NCBI GenBank assembly: GCA_041391665.1
Contig: JAWKNO010000001.1
Location: forward strand, 1,302,001 to 1,366,000
Length of the DNA stretch: 64,000 bases
From: Bacteroidia bacterium
GTDB lineage: Bacteria; Bacteroidota; Bacteroidia; J057
Direction of reading: 5' to 3'
The position numbers and the translations under genes were made by a program. The notes beneath the pieces were generated by a model. The model did no database searches. It had not been told where the DNA came from and saw nothing but the letters and a program-made list of their open reading frames with translations. Of this stretch, positions 44,880 through 53,559 are shown in pieces. The first letter of the stretch is position 1. Each line of letters starts with the position of its first letter.

Positions 44880-44928
44880 AACTTTCAAATTGCAATATTT
44901 TTGCTATATTTCCTGTAATTTGAAAGTT
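44880..44928 (+). promoter_or_regulatory. 12-bp inverted repeat upstream of the AAA_14 ATPase gene
   Basis: The arms 44880-44891 and 44917-44928 are exact reverse complements with a 25-base spacer and end 19 bp before the ATG. The spacer holds a small GCAA/TTGC hairpin and the near-promoter TATATTTC (one mismatch to TAnnTTTG). It could be an operator for a dimeric regulator or an mRNA stem. Confidence 0.5.
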
Positions 44929-44947
44929 ATGGCTTCGAAATACAGGA

Positions 44948-46135
44948 ATGATACACCGCGTCTTAACTCATGAGCTTATCAAAGCGCTCCAAAATATGCC
45001 CGCAGTAGCGCTGCTCGGGCCGCGACAGGTTGGAAAGACGACGCTCGCCCTTGAGATGGCGGAAGCGCATATCAAAAAACCTGTATCCTATCTGGATCTC
45101 GAACTGGATACGGATTTGTCCAAACTGGAAGATGCTGAAGGGTATCTGCGTACTTTTGAAAATAAGTTGCTGATCATCGATGAGGTTCAACTCAAACCTG
45201 ATCTGTTCCGGATTTTAAGAGGTTTGATTGATATAAGAAAGCGGGCCGGGGAAACGAATGCGCAGTTTTTACTTCTGGGTTCTGCTTCAAGAGATTTGCT
45301 TCAGCAGTCATCGGAAACATTGGCCGGACGTATCCGGTATCTTGAACTTAAACCATTCTCGGTTTTGGAAATAGAGGCGCTTGACACCCTGGCGTTTTCT
45401 CCTGAAAAGCTCTGGTTTCGCGGAGGATTTCCGCAAAGTTATCTTGCCCCCGACGATGAAGAGAGCTGGAAGTGGCGCTCTGATTTTATTGCTTCCTATT
45501 TAGAGCGAGATATTCCGCAACTGGGATTAAATGTTTCCGCAACGCGAATGCGCCGTTTTTGGACCATGCTCTCTCATTTGCATGGTCAACAAATCAATAT
45601 GTCGTCTTTAGGCAAAAGCCTGGAGGTTACACACACGACCATCCGTACCTACCTCGATGTACTCACGGATTTGTATATGGTGCGACAGCTTCAACCCTGG
45701 GCCGGTAACACAAAAAAACGCCTGGTCAAATCCCCCAAGATCTATATCAGGGATAGTGGTTTATTACACAGACTCCTCTCGATTTCTGTTTACGATGATC
45801 TTTTGGGACATCCTGTCCTTGGACATTCCTGGGAAGGTTTTGTGATTGAAAATATTCTGGGCAATCTTCCTGATACATGGCAAGCCAGTTATTACCGAAC
45901 GGCAGATCAAACAGAGATTGACTTGATCCTTGAGAAAGGAACAAAAGATACCTGGGCCGTAGAAATTAAACGCGCTATTGCGCCAAAAGCACAGGCTGGG
46001 TTTCACCGGGCGTGTGAGGATGTAAAAACCACCCGGAAATTTGTATTGTATTCGGGGAAAGACCGATTCCCACTGCCTTATGATACAGAAGCAATCGGAC
46101 TTGTCGAGTTTTTAAAGTTGTTGACAACCCATTAA
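44948..46135 (+). CDS. AAA_14/DUF4143 P-loop ATPase
   Basis: The 395-residue protein has Walker A GPRQVGKT at 24-31 and Walker B LLIIDEVQ at 74-81. The C-terminal DUF4143 nuclease-like region carries EIDLILEKG and WAVEIKR (a PD-(D/E)xK-type strand). A winged-helix segment lies between them (SLGKSLEVTHTTIRTYL). This family is abundant in Bacteroidota and has no firm function. It is a single gene preceded by an inverted repeat and ends 24 bp from the convergent iorB. Confidence 0.92.
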   Translation: MIHRVLTHELIKALQNMPAVALLGPRQVGKTTLALEMAEAHIKKPVSYLDLELDTDLSKLEDAEGYLRTFENKLLIIDEVQLKPDLFRILRGLIDIRKRAGETNAQFLLLGSASRDLLQQSSETLAGRIRYLELKPFSVLEIEALDTLAFSPEKLWFRGGFPQSYLAPDDEESWKWRSDFIASYLERDIPQLGLNVSATRMRRFWTMLSHLHGQQINMSSLGKSLEVTHTTIRTYLDVLTDLYMVRQLQPWAGNTKKRLVKSPKIYIRDSGLLHRLLSISVYDDLLGHPVLGHSWEGFVIENILGNLPDTWQASYYRTADQTEIDLILEKGTKDTWAVEIKRAIAPKAQAGFHRACEDVKTTRKFVLYSGKDRFPLPYDTEAIGLVEFLKLLTTH

Positions 46136-46159
46136 AAATATCCCAAAGGTTCTTCGATT

Positions 46160-48424
46160 CTACCCCAACTCATTCTTGCCCCTGGCATTCATAAACGGTT
46201 GGTCGTAAAATCGCTTGCCTGTCGCTTTGTACAGGGCGTTGGCGAGGGCTCCTACGATTGGGGGGAACGGTGGTTCGCCCAAACCGGTCGGATCTATTTC
46301 GTTTTCCACAAAATGTACTTCAATGGATTTCGGTGCTTCGCGGTGGCGGATGAGGCGGTATTTGTCAAAATTGCTCTGCTCCGGTGCGCCGTCCTTAAAT
46401 GTGAGGCCGCTGTATAATGCGTGGCCGATTCCGTCCACGATGCCGCCTTCTGCAAGGTTGGTTGCGCCAATGGTGTTTACTACAATCCCGCAGTCAATGG
46501 CACAATGAACTTTTTCTACCACGGGTTTTCCATCTTCCATCACCAGATCGAGTATCTGCGCCACATAGGAATTGTGACAGAAATAGGCGGAAACGCCTCT
46601 GTGTACGTCGGGCTGGTCATTTTTTCCCCAACCTGATTTTTCCCTCACCAGTTCCAGTACTCCTGCATAACGGGCCGCATCATAGTCGTTGTTGGTGCCG
46701 ACCGGATTGGTTTTGGCGCGTTCCAAAAGCTCCAGGCGGAATGCAATCGGATCTTTCCCCATGGCTTCTGCTACTTCGTCGAGAAAGGCTTGTTCTGCGC
46801 CGGCAATAAAATTTGACCTCGGCGCGCGGAAAGCGCCGATGCTGATATTGGAATCCAGCGCCCATTCCTCTGCGAGGTAATTGTCCAATGCTCCCGCAGG
46901 GAAACGGTTGGCTGCGAGCGGACTTTCGGGTATGCCTCCGGCGCGGACGTGGAAGCCAATCAGGTTATTGTCAGCGTCCAGCGCTGCGCGATATGTGGCG
47001 TGGTAGGCAGGGCGGTAATTACCGTTGGTCATGTCGTCTTCACGGGAATAGATCAACTTGACGGGCGCGTTCATTTTTTGTGAAATGACGGCAGCCTCTA
47101 CCAGAAAATGTCCGTAAAGTCTCCTTCCAAATCCTCCACCCATGCGGGTCATCTGTATATCTATATTTTCGAGCGGAATACCCAGACGGGCAGACACGCT
47201 TTTTTCCATGTATTCGGGTGTTTGTACCGGTCCCACCAGTTCGGCTTTATCTCCTGTTACATGGGCAAAAAAGTTCATCGGCTCCATGGTATTGTGAGCG
47301 AGAAATGGGGCTGTGTAAGACCGTTCGATCACCTTCGCCGCATTTTTGAAGGCCGTTTCCGGATCGCCGTCTTTACGGGATACTTTTGCCAGTTTTGCGC
47401 CCAGTTCGGCCATATTGGTCGTATGCGCACTGGTGTTTTCCAATCCGGCAGGCATTTTTCTTGAACTTTTTGCACCGGTAATAAAGTGGGCGAAAGTATC
47501 TGTATAATCCTGTATCGGCTCCCATTCTACTTTTAATGCCTTCTTTGCGTTCATTACCTCCCAGGTAGTGTTGCCTACGATAACTACAAGTTCGGGAAAA
47601 GCCGTGGCATCAAACATGTGTTTGTCATACCCTTCATTGAAGGTATTGATCGTGAAAATATCTTTTATCCCTGGCATGGCCCTGGCTTCGGCGTCGTCCA
47701 CGGATTTCAGCTTTAATCCAAATGCCGGCGGATGTGTCGCCATGGCGATCAGCATTCCTTCGCGGCGATAGTCCAGTCCGTAGAGTGGCTGCCCGGTCAC
47801 AATTTTGGGGCCATCCACGTTTTTGCGGGAAGTGCCGATGATGGTAAAGTCTTTTACATCTTTCAGTTGCACCTCGGGCGGTACGGGAATATGGGCTGCG
47901 GCGGAAGCCATTTCGCCATAACCGGCTGACTTTCCGCTGGTTGTATGATACAGAATACCCGCGGCTGTGGTGATTTCGGCGACAGGTACCTGCCATGCCT
48001 GGGCAGCTGCTTCGCGCAGCATATGCCGGGCCGTAGCGCCTGCCATACGCAGCCCCGGCCATCCCTGCCGGATAGACTGACTTCCTCCTGCCAACTGGCG
48101 TGTAAATATATCTGTATTGAGCGGCCCCTGCTCTACAATGACTGTTTTCCAGTCCACGTCCAGCTCTTCCGCTACAATCATGGGCATGGAAGTTTTTACA
48201 TTCTGGCCTATTTCCGGGTTGGGGGAAATGATGGTAACCAACCCGTTTTCCCCAATTTTCAGATAACCATTTAATTCAAACCACTCCTTGGGCATGGTTA
48301 GCACATCTGCTGGTTTTGTTACGCAGGAGGCCAGCCAGCTAAAACTGAGCATCATACCACCCCCGGCGAGCGCCGTGGTTTTCAAAAAAGAACGTCTGCT
48401 ATAGGATGTTTTTACAATCGTCAT
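46160..48424 (-). CDS. Isoquinoline 1-oxidoreductase-type molybdopterin subunit (IorB-like)
   Basis: The 754-residue protein starts with a twin-arginine signal (SRRSFLKTTAL), so it is exported folded to the periplasm. It belongs to the xanthine dehydrogenase/aldehyde oxidase large-subunit family. Its segment GGGFGRRLYGHF and the C-terminal GLGEPPFPP (with the catalytic Glu-type position of the family) match the IorB branch, which uses molybdopterin cytosine dinucleotide. It likely hydroxylates an N-heterocycle or oxidises an aldehyde. It forms an operon with the 2Fe-2S subunit upstream (61 bp gap); no FAD subunit is present, as expected for this branch. Confidence 0.9.
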   Translation of the reverse strand: MTIVKTSYSRRSFLKTTALAGGGMMLSFSWLASCVTKPADVLTMPKEWFELNGYLKIGENGLVTIISPNPEIGQNVKTSMPMIVAEELDVDWKTVIVEQGPLNTDIFTRQLAGGSQSIRQGWPGLRMAGATARHMLREAAAQAWQVPVAEITTAAGILYHTTSGKSAGYGEMASAAAHIPVPPEVQLKDVKDFTIIGTSRKNVDGPKIVTGQPLYGLDYRREGMLIAMATHPPAFGLKLKSVDDAEARAMPGIKDIFTINTFNEGYDKHMFDATAFPELVVIVGNTTWEVMNAKKALKVEWEPIQDYTDTFAHFITGAKSSRKMPAGLENTSAHTTNMAELGAKLAKVSRKDGDPETAFKNAAKVIERSYTAPFLAHNTMEPMNFFAHVTGDKAELVGPVQTPEYMEKSVSARLGIPLENIDIQMTRMGGGFGRRLYGHFLVEAAVISQKMNAPVKLIYSREDDMTNGNYRPAYHATYRAALDADNNLIGFHVRAGGIPESPLAANRFPAGALDNYLAEEWALDSNISIGAFRAPRSNFIAGAEQAFLDEVAEAMGKDPIAFRLELLERAKTNPVGTNNDYDAARYAGVLELVREKSGWGKNDQPDVHRGVSAYFCHNSYVAQILDLVMEDGKPVVEKVHCAIDCGIVVNTIGATNLAEGGIVDGIGHALYSGLTFKDGAPEQSNFDKYRLIRHREAPKSIEVHFVENEIDPTGLGEPPFPPIVGALANALYKATGKRFYDQPFMNARGKNELG

Positions 48425-48485
48425 TGTCTGCGTTTATGAGGGGTTAATAGCCGAAGGGTACAGAAACATTTGGAAAGGAAGCGTA

Positions 48486-48941
48486 CTAAGCGTTGGCAGC
48501 GGCTTTGATTGCTGCTTTGATACGGGTATAAGTACCGCATCGGCAGATATTGCCGTTCATGGCAGCTTCAATTTCCGCATCGGTGGGGTTAGGATTGGCT
48601 TTCAGCAAGGCCGCAGCGTTCATGATTTGCCCGGCCTGACAGTAGCCACATTGGGCCACGTCCAGTTCCAGCCATGCTTTTTGCACGGGATGGTCGCCAT
48701 TTTCAGAGAGACCCTCGATGGTAGTGATGGACTTGTTGCCAACTGCCGAAACAGGCAACTGACAGGAGCGCAAAGCTACCCCGTCAAGGTGAATGGTACA
48801 TGCGCCGCACATAGCGATTCCACAGCCATATTTAGTTCCCACCAGATTCAGATGGTCTCTGAGTACCCAAAGGATGGGAGTGTCGGGATCGACATCTACC
48901 TGATGTTTTTGTCCGTTGATCGAAAGATTAAAAGTAGCCAC
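48486..48941 (-). CDS. 2Fe-2S subunit of IorAB-type oxidoreductase (IorA-like)
   Basis: The GTG at 48941 is the most likely start, since the domain begins at the ATFNLSINGQ strand directly after it. Upstream codons give unrelated sequence. The 151-residue protein has the plant-type cluster (YGCGIAMCGACT, then RSC) and the second four-Cys helical cluster (CGYCQAGQ, CRCGTY) of the xanthine dehydrogenase small subunit. It passes electrons from the molybdenum site to an acceptor, often cytochrome c. It has no signal peptide and probably travels with the Tat-tagged large subunit. Confidence 0.92.
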   Translation of the reverse strand: MATFNLSINGQKHQVDVDPDTPILWVLRDHLNLVGTKYGCGIAMCGACTIHLDGVALRSCQLPVSAVGNKSITTIEGLSENGDHPVQKAWLELDVAQCGYCQAGQIMNAAALLKANPNPTDAEIEAAMNGNICRCGTYTRIKAAIKAAANA

Positions 48942-49133
48942 GATGGTAATATTTACAGTAAAGTAAGGATTTTTTTCTAAAAGACGATGGCGTAAAGCAA
49001 ACATTATCCTGCAAAATTCAAGCAGGACGGATGAAAATCAGGTTCATATTTTCATTTATGACGTTCCCTTTCAACTCTCAGCCCATATTTTCTGTCTTTC
49101 CGGTATATTGCGATCAATAAAGCAGATACCCTG

Positions 49134-50102
49134 ATGAAGGCAATTGTTTATTACGAATACGGTACTCCCGACAGGCTGGAATTAAGAGAGGTGGAAAAGC
49201 CTGTGCCCAAAGACGATGAGGTATTGATAAAAGTTCATGCTTCGTCAGTAAATTCATGGGATTGGGATCTGCTTAGGGGGAAACCCTTCCTAGCCCGGCT
49301 GGGCGGGCTGCTAAAACCCCAATACAATATTCTTGGTGCCGATGTGTCTGGAGTGGTTGAATCAGGCGGCAAAAATGTGAAAGAATTGAAGCCGGGTGAC
49401 GCGGTATTTGGTGATATATCGAGGTGCGGCTGGGGTGGTTTTGGGGAGTATGTATGTGCGCGGGAAGATATGTTGTCGCTGAAACCGGAAAATATGTCAT
49501 TCGAAGAAGCGGCTGCTATGTCTCAGGCAGCAGTTCTTGCATTACAAGGACTTGTTTGGAAAAGTCCTATTCAGTCAGGACAAAAGGTATTGATCAATGG
49601 AGCGGGTGGGGGAGTGGGTACTTTCGCCATACAATTGGCCAAATCGTATGGCGCAGAAGTTACGGGTGTGGACAGTGCCGGAAAACAGGATATCATGCTG
49701 TCGCTGGGTGCTGACTATGTGATTGATTATGAAAAAGAAGACTTTACTCAAAATGGTCAGCAGTATGACCGGGTGCTTGATGTTATGGCTTTTCATCCGA
49801 TTTCCGATTACCGGCGTTCACTGAAACCTGAAGGCATTTATGTAATGGTTGGCGGTGCTACAAATAGAATCTTCCAGCTTTTGATTCAGGCGCCATGGAT
49901 ATCGATTACCAGCAATAAAAAAATGGGCATTTTGCTCCATAAACCTAACAACTTAGATCTCGATATTTTGAAGGCTTTTTTTACAAATGGAAAGGTAAAA
50001 TCGGTAATAGACAGCTATTACTCGCTGGATGAGGTTCCAGAGGCGCTTCGCTATTTCGGAGAAGGGAATGTAAAGGGAAAAATTGTGATCAGGGTGGGTT
50101 AA
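49134..50102 (+). CDS. MDR-superfamily zinc-independent oxidoreductase (quinone-reductase-like)
   Basis: The 322-residue protein has the N-terminal GroES-like domain with the VHASSVNSWDWDL segment typical of the quinone oxidoreductase/enoyl branch. The Rossmann NAD(P)-binding region has the loop INGAGGGVG. The catalytic-zinc Cys/His residues of alcohol dehydrogenases are absent, so it probably reduces quinones or activated alkenes with NADPH. The last codon overlaps the convergent secreted-protein gene by 4 bp. Confidence 0.9.
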   Translation: MKAIVYYEYGTPDRLELREVEKPVPKDDEVLIKVHASSVNSWDWDLLRGKPFLARLGGLLKPQYNILGADVSGVVESGGKNVKELKPGDAVFGDISRCGWGGFGEYVCAREDMLSLKPENMSFEEAAAMSQAAVLALQGLVWKSPIQSGQKVLINGAGGGVGTFAIQLAKSYGAEVTGVDSAGKQDIMLSLGADYVIDYEKEDFTQNGQQYDRVLDVMAFHPISDYRRSLKPEGIYVMVGGATNRIFQLLIQAPWISITSNKKMGILLHKPNNLDLDILKAFFTNGKVKSVIDSYYSLDEVPEALRYFGEGNVKGKIVIRVG

Positions 50103-50605
50103 AACTTCCGCTCCATTTTTGTGAAGGTGCTCTCCTCCCCGTTGTGGTAAAACATAAATACGCAGAGGTACTGCATATCGGCATCTGTAAATGCTTCTAC
50201 TTCGGGGTTATACTGGCTAAAGCTGTTGCGCGAACTGGTGGCCATACTTTCGTTGGATTCCAATAGAGGATCGTGTTTCCAGTCGGCAGTAACCTCGTTG
50301 TAATACTCCATCAAGGTTTTTCTGAATTTGGGGTTTCTGCCTGTATGAGTAGTTTTGATAATGCTTACGATGCCATCACGCATGGTAAACTCCACCTGCA
50401 TCTCGTAGAAAGGGTTGGACTTGTTGGCATATACATAAAAACCTGGTCTCTGGCTGACCAACTCAAACCCGTCACTGATCTCTCTGGGGTTGGCATGACG
50501 TTGCAAGTCTGCTTCTGTCATTCCCAGTTGAACTTCTGAAACCTGGGCGGTGAGTACACTTGTGAGGCAGAACATCAGGATCAATCCTACGACCGTTGTT
50601 TTCAT
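50099..50605 (-). CDS. Secreted protein, possible BamE/SmpA-like fold
   Basis: The 168-residue protein has a signal peptide (ending LTAQ). The opening of the mature part, QLGMTEADLQRHANP, resembles the BamE/SmpA-type motif (small strand plus helix, G-M-x-x-x-x-V/L), followed by alternating strands (MQVEFTMRDGIVSIIKTTH). Function is unknown. A promoter-like TTG-N21-TACCTTTG lies upstream. Confidence 0.7.
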   Translation of the reverse strand: MKTTVVGLILMFCLTSVLTAQVSEVQLGMTEADLQRHANPREISDGFELVSQRPGFYVYANKSNPFYEMQVEFTMRDGIVSIIKTTHTGRNPKFRKTLMEYYNEVTADWKHDPLLESNESMATSSRNSFSQYNPEVEAFTDADMQYLCVFMFYHNGEESTFTKMERKF

Positions 50606-50645
50606 ATTACAAACAGTAAATATTGGTAAATCCCCAAAAACCTAA

Positions 50646-50677
50646 CAAAGGTACACATTCTTCCAGCTCTACCCCAA
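50646..50677 (-). promoter_or_regulatory. Candidate promoter TTG-N21-TACCTTTG
   Basis: On the minus strand TTG (50677-50675) and TACCTTTG (50653-50646) are separated by 21 bp, within the range reported for Bacteroidota housekeeping promoters. The box lies 40 bp before the start of the small secreted-protein gene. Confidence 0.55.
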
Positions 50678-50756
50678 ACAAATTCGTGGTAAATGTTTCA
50701 TGGATATACGCCCGGAATTGCCTAACTTTTCGATCAGGAACGAAAACAAACTCAAT

Positions 50757-52439
50757 ATGCGATTTCTTCAGAGACAAAAACTGCGGGGATGGATAATAGC
50801 GGGGCTGGTTTTTTTCAGCTTTGGATTTGTCACCCAAACGGCAGGAGACTACTTTGAGATTTCCAAAAGCATGGAAATCTTTGCCGAAGTTTACAAAGAT
50901 GTGAACTCCGAGTATGTAGACGAAACCAACCCCACACAGCTTATGCGTACAGCCATAGAAGCGATGTTGGGCTCATTGGATCCTTATACCAATTATTATT
51001 CAGAGAGTCAGATTGATTACTCTAAGCTCATGGGTTCGGGCCAATATAGCGGCATTGGGGCAGATGTGACATTGAGAGACGGGAAAATCATCCTGATGGA
51101 ACTATACGAAAATGGCCCTGCAGATGAGGCCGGGCTTAAGGTAGGAGATGAAATCATCCGCATAGATGGAGAGCAGGTTTCCAACAAGGGGTTGTCGATG
51201 GATGAAATCAATAGCCTTCTCCTCGGTGAAAAAGGTTCTTCTGTCGCGTTGACCATTTTCCGTTCCGGAGACAATAGTGCCAGTTCTATTTCTCTTCAAC
51301 GGGGCGGTACCGAAGTGCAGGGTGAAAATGTACCTTATTCGGGGATGGTAAATGAAGACATCGGCTATATCCTGTTATCGGGTTTTATGCAGGATGCTGG
51401 CAGCGAAGTTGCCGAAGCGACCCGCAAACTCAAAAAAAGCAATCCTGACCTGAAGGGCATTATTCTTGACCTTCGCGGAAATCCCGGCGGGCGCCTGGAT
51501 GAGGCGGTCAATGTGACCAATGTATTTGTCCCGCAAAATGAAAAAATTGTGGAGATGAAGGGCCGTACCCGCGATTCTCAAAATACCTTCGGTACCCGTA
51601 TGCCTCCCGTTGATACCGACATCCTCCTGACCGTGCTGGTAAATGGCCGGAGTGCCAGTGCCTCTGAGATTGTCGCCGGGGCCATTCAGGATCTCGACAG
51701 AGGTGTCATTGTCGGGCAGCGGAGTTTTGGTAAAGGGCTGGTACAAAATGTGCGTCCGCTCAGCTACAATACCCAGATGAAAATTACCATTGCCAAATAC
51801 TATACCCCAAGCGGCAGGTGTATCCAGGCTATTGACTATACACAACACAGACAGGACGGAACCGCAGATCGCATTGCCGACAGCCTCCGTAAAACATTTA
51901 AAACCCGCAATGGTCGCACCGTTTATGATGGGGCAGGGGTGGACCCCGAAGTGTTGGTCGAAAAACCTGCGCTTCAGCCGGTAACCCGGGCACTGGAAGA
52001 ACAACGAATGATCTTCGACTTTTCTACCTGGTTTAGCCTGAAGTATGATTCTATTGCCCCGCCACAGGTATTCGAAATTACTGACGATATATTTGAAGCA
52101 TTTGTCGCTTTTGTCTCCGCCAAAGGATTTACGTTCCGTACCGAAACGGAAGCTGACCTGAGGCGACTGAGCGATATCCTTCAAAAAGAGCAGTATAAGA
52201 CGGATATCGACCCCGAACTGAAAAAATTGTCCGATCAGCTTTCTGCATTGAAAGAATCTGATATTCGTACACACAAAGCTGAAATTTCGCGCCTGCTCAA
52301 AAAAGAACTGATCAACCGATACTATTACAAACAAGGTGTGCTGGAAGCTTCGTTTAAGGATGACCCGGATATTCTGGCTGCAGTCGCAGTGCTGAATGAT
52401 ACTATTCGATATGGGAAAATTTTAAATCCTGAAAAATAG
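50757..52439 (+). CDS. S41-family C-terminal processing protease
   Basis: The ATG at 50757 is preferred; an earlier in-frame ATG at 50700 would add 19 polar residues. A signal-anchor helix (about 13-27) is followed by a PDZ domain (GPADEAGLKVGDEIIRIDG). The S41 core has NGRSASASEIVAGA and the later SFGKGLVQ, which carry the catalytic Ser and Lys of the CtpA group. A helical C-terminal extension of about 130 residues follows. Such enzymes trim or degrade periplasmic proteins with exposed hydrophobic C-termini. It is followed by a small membrane peptide gene that may belong to the same transcript. Confidence 0.93.
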   Translation: MRFLQRQKLRGWIIAGLVFFSFGFVTQTAGDYFEISKSMEIFAEVYKDVNSEYVDETNPTQLMRTAIEAMLGSLDPYTNYYSESQIDYSKLMGSGQYSGIGADVTLRDGKIILMELYENGPADEAGLKVGDEIIRIDGEQVSNKGLSMDEINSLLLGEKGSSVALTIFRSGDNSASSISLQRGGTEVQGENVPYSGMVNEDIGYILLSGFMQDAGSEVAEATRKLKKSNPDLKGIILDLRGNPGGRLDEAVNVTNVFVPQNEKIVEMKGRTRDSQNTFGTRMPPVDTDILLTVLVNGRSASASEIVAGAIQDLDRGVIVGQRSFGKGLVQNVRPLSYNTQMKITIAKYYTPSGRCIQAIDYTQHRQDGTADRIADSLRKTFKTRNGRTVYDGAGVDPEVLVEKPALQPVTRALEEQRMIFDFSTWFSLKYDSIAPPQVFEITDDIFEAFVAFVSAKGFTFRTETEADLRRLSDILQKEQYKTDIDPELKKLSDQLSALKESDIRTHKAEISRLLKKELINRYYYKQGVLEASFKDDPDILAAVAVLNDTIRYGKILNPEK

Positions 52440-52507
52440 CCGGTATATTTAAAATATTCCCCTGTATTTTATGGTTATCTGATAATACAACCCTTAACCT
52501 AAGATAT

Positions 52508-52684
52508 ATGGCTACATTAGGCATCTCTTCACTTCAGTTGGTAATTTTTAGTGTCATTTTGCTGATTGTGATCCTCGGTGTCATCTTTATCGTCAGCGAC
52601 AACCGGGCTTATCAGAAACGTATGAAGGAAAGGTCGCTTTCCCGAAAAGTTAAAAAAACTCAAAAGGAATCAGAAGTTGTTTGA
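52508..52684 (+). CDS. 58-residue single-pass membrane peptide
   Basis: A 58-codon frame opens at ATG 52508. The first 30 residues hold one strong hydrophobic helix (LQLVIFSVILLIVILGVIF). The rest is a basic, Lys/Arg-rich tail (KRMKERSLSRKVKKTQKE). The layout (membrane helix plus cytoplasmic basic tail) and good codon usage suggest a real small protein. It follows the S41 protease by 68 bp and overlaps the convergent glycosyltransferase 3' end by 15 bp. No family is assigned. Confidence 0.65.
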   Translation: MATLGISSLQLVIFSVILLIVILGVIFIVSDNRAYQKRMKERSLSRKVKKTQKESEVV

Positions 52685-53557
52685 CGGGCCTGTCTTATCG
52701 GGTACTTCTCTTAGCGCCCTCAATAAGGCTTTGATATGCAGGGTTTTTCCTGAAAATAAATACCTCAAGGCGGTACGGGGAACCACCATTGAATAAAAAT
52801 AGACGAGAAAAAAAGCAAACTGGAACCCGGATGTATTCCGCTTCATAAACAGGATGCGGTTTCGGTTGTAATAATACGTCCAAAGGGTACTTTCTCCGCC
52901 TACACTGAGCGAAGCATGATGGAAAACCAGCGCGGTTGGCTCAACCAGCAATTCAAATCCTTTCCTGCGCATCTGCTCACACCAGTCCAGTTCCTCATAA
53001 TAGAGAAAAAAAACCTCCGGCATGGAACCTGTTTTTTCGACCACGGCTCTTCCGACCATCATCGCAGCTCCGTGAAGATAAGCTGTATGCATGGTAGAAT
53101 GGTATTGCCCGGTATCTGGTTGACCTTTGCCTATGGCATGGTTGCGCCCCGTCCAGGGATTAATCTGCGTATAACCTGCGTACTGAATGACTCCCGGCGG
53201 ATTTATGTAATGAATAACCGGACTGACTCCGCCTGCATCGGGGTGGTTTTTTAGTGTATTCAGGAGCTTTTCCAGCAGATCGGGCGTAGTGATCACATCA
53301 TTGTTGAGAAAACAAAAATAGTCGCCTTTAGCTGCCTGTATCCCCAGATTGTTTCCCCCGGCAAATCCAAGATTTTGGGGACTCAATATAAAAGTTACTT
53401 CGGGAAAGTCTGCCTGAAAAGCTGCATCGGGCGGGTTTTGGGAAGCATTATCCACAACAATGATCTCCCGCTCCGGACCGGTAAGTTCCCGGCAGGAATG
53501 TAGAAATGCGCGCGTAGCATCGGGTTGATTGTAATTGATGGTGATAATGGAAATCAT
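52670..53557 (-). CDS. Family 2 glycosyltransferase
   Basis: The 295-residue protein has the GT-A opening (ISIITINYNQPDATRAFL), a central FCFLNNDVITTPDLL segment with the metal-binding Asn-Asp in place of DxD, and the acceptor-side FFLYYEELDWCEQMRRKG. The last 50 residues hold a short hydrophobic segment. This type (rhamnosyltransferase-like GT2) adds a sugar to a lipid-linked glycan at the inner membrane. It is the last gene of a minus-strand exopolysaccharide operon, two bp after the next glycosyltransferase. Confidence 0.93.
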   Translation of the reverse strand: MISIITINYNQPDATRAFLHSCRELTGPEREIIVVDNASQNPPDAAFQADFPEVTFILSPQNLGFAGGNNLGIQAAKGDYFCFLNNDVITTPDLLEKLLNTLKNHPDAGGVSPVIHYINPPGVIQYAGYTQINPWTGRNHAIGKGQPDTGQYHSTMHTAYLHGAAMMVGRAVVEKTGSMPEVFFLYYEELDWCEQMRRKGFELLVEPTALVFHHASLSVGGESTLWTYYYNRNRILFMKRNTSGFQFAFFLVYFYSMVVPRTALRYLFSGKTLHIKALLRALREVPDKTGPSNNF

Positions 53558-53559
53558 CC

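Noticed and set aside
44948..46135. AAA_14 ATPase as part of a toxin-antitoxin or defence pair
   Set aside because: There is no partner gene on either side; the next gene is convergent iorB and the preceding esterase is unrelated.
51375..52334. 319-codon minus-strand frame antisense to the S41 protease
   Set aside because: The plus strand carries the PDZ and S41 motifs; the antisense translation is Phe/Cys-rich with no recognisable family.
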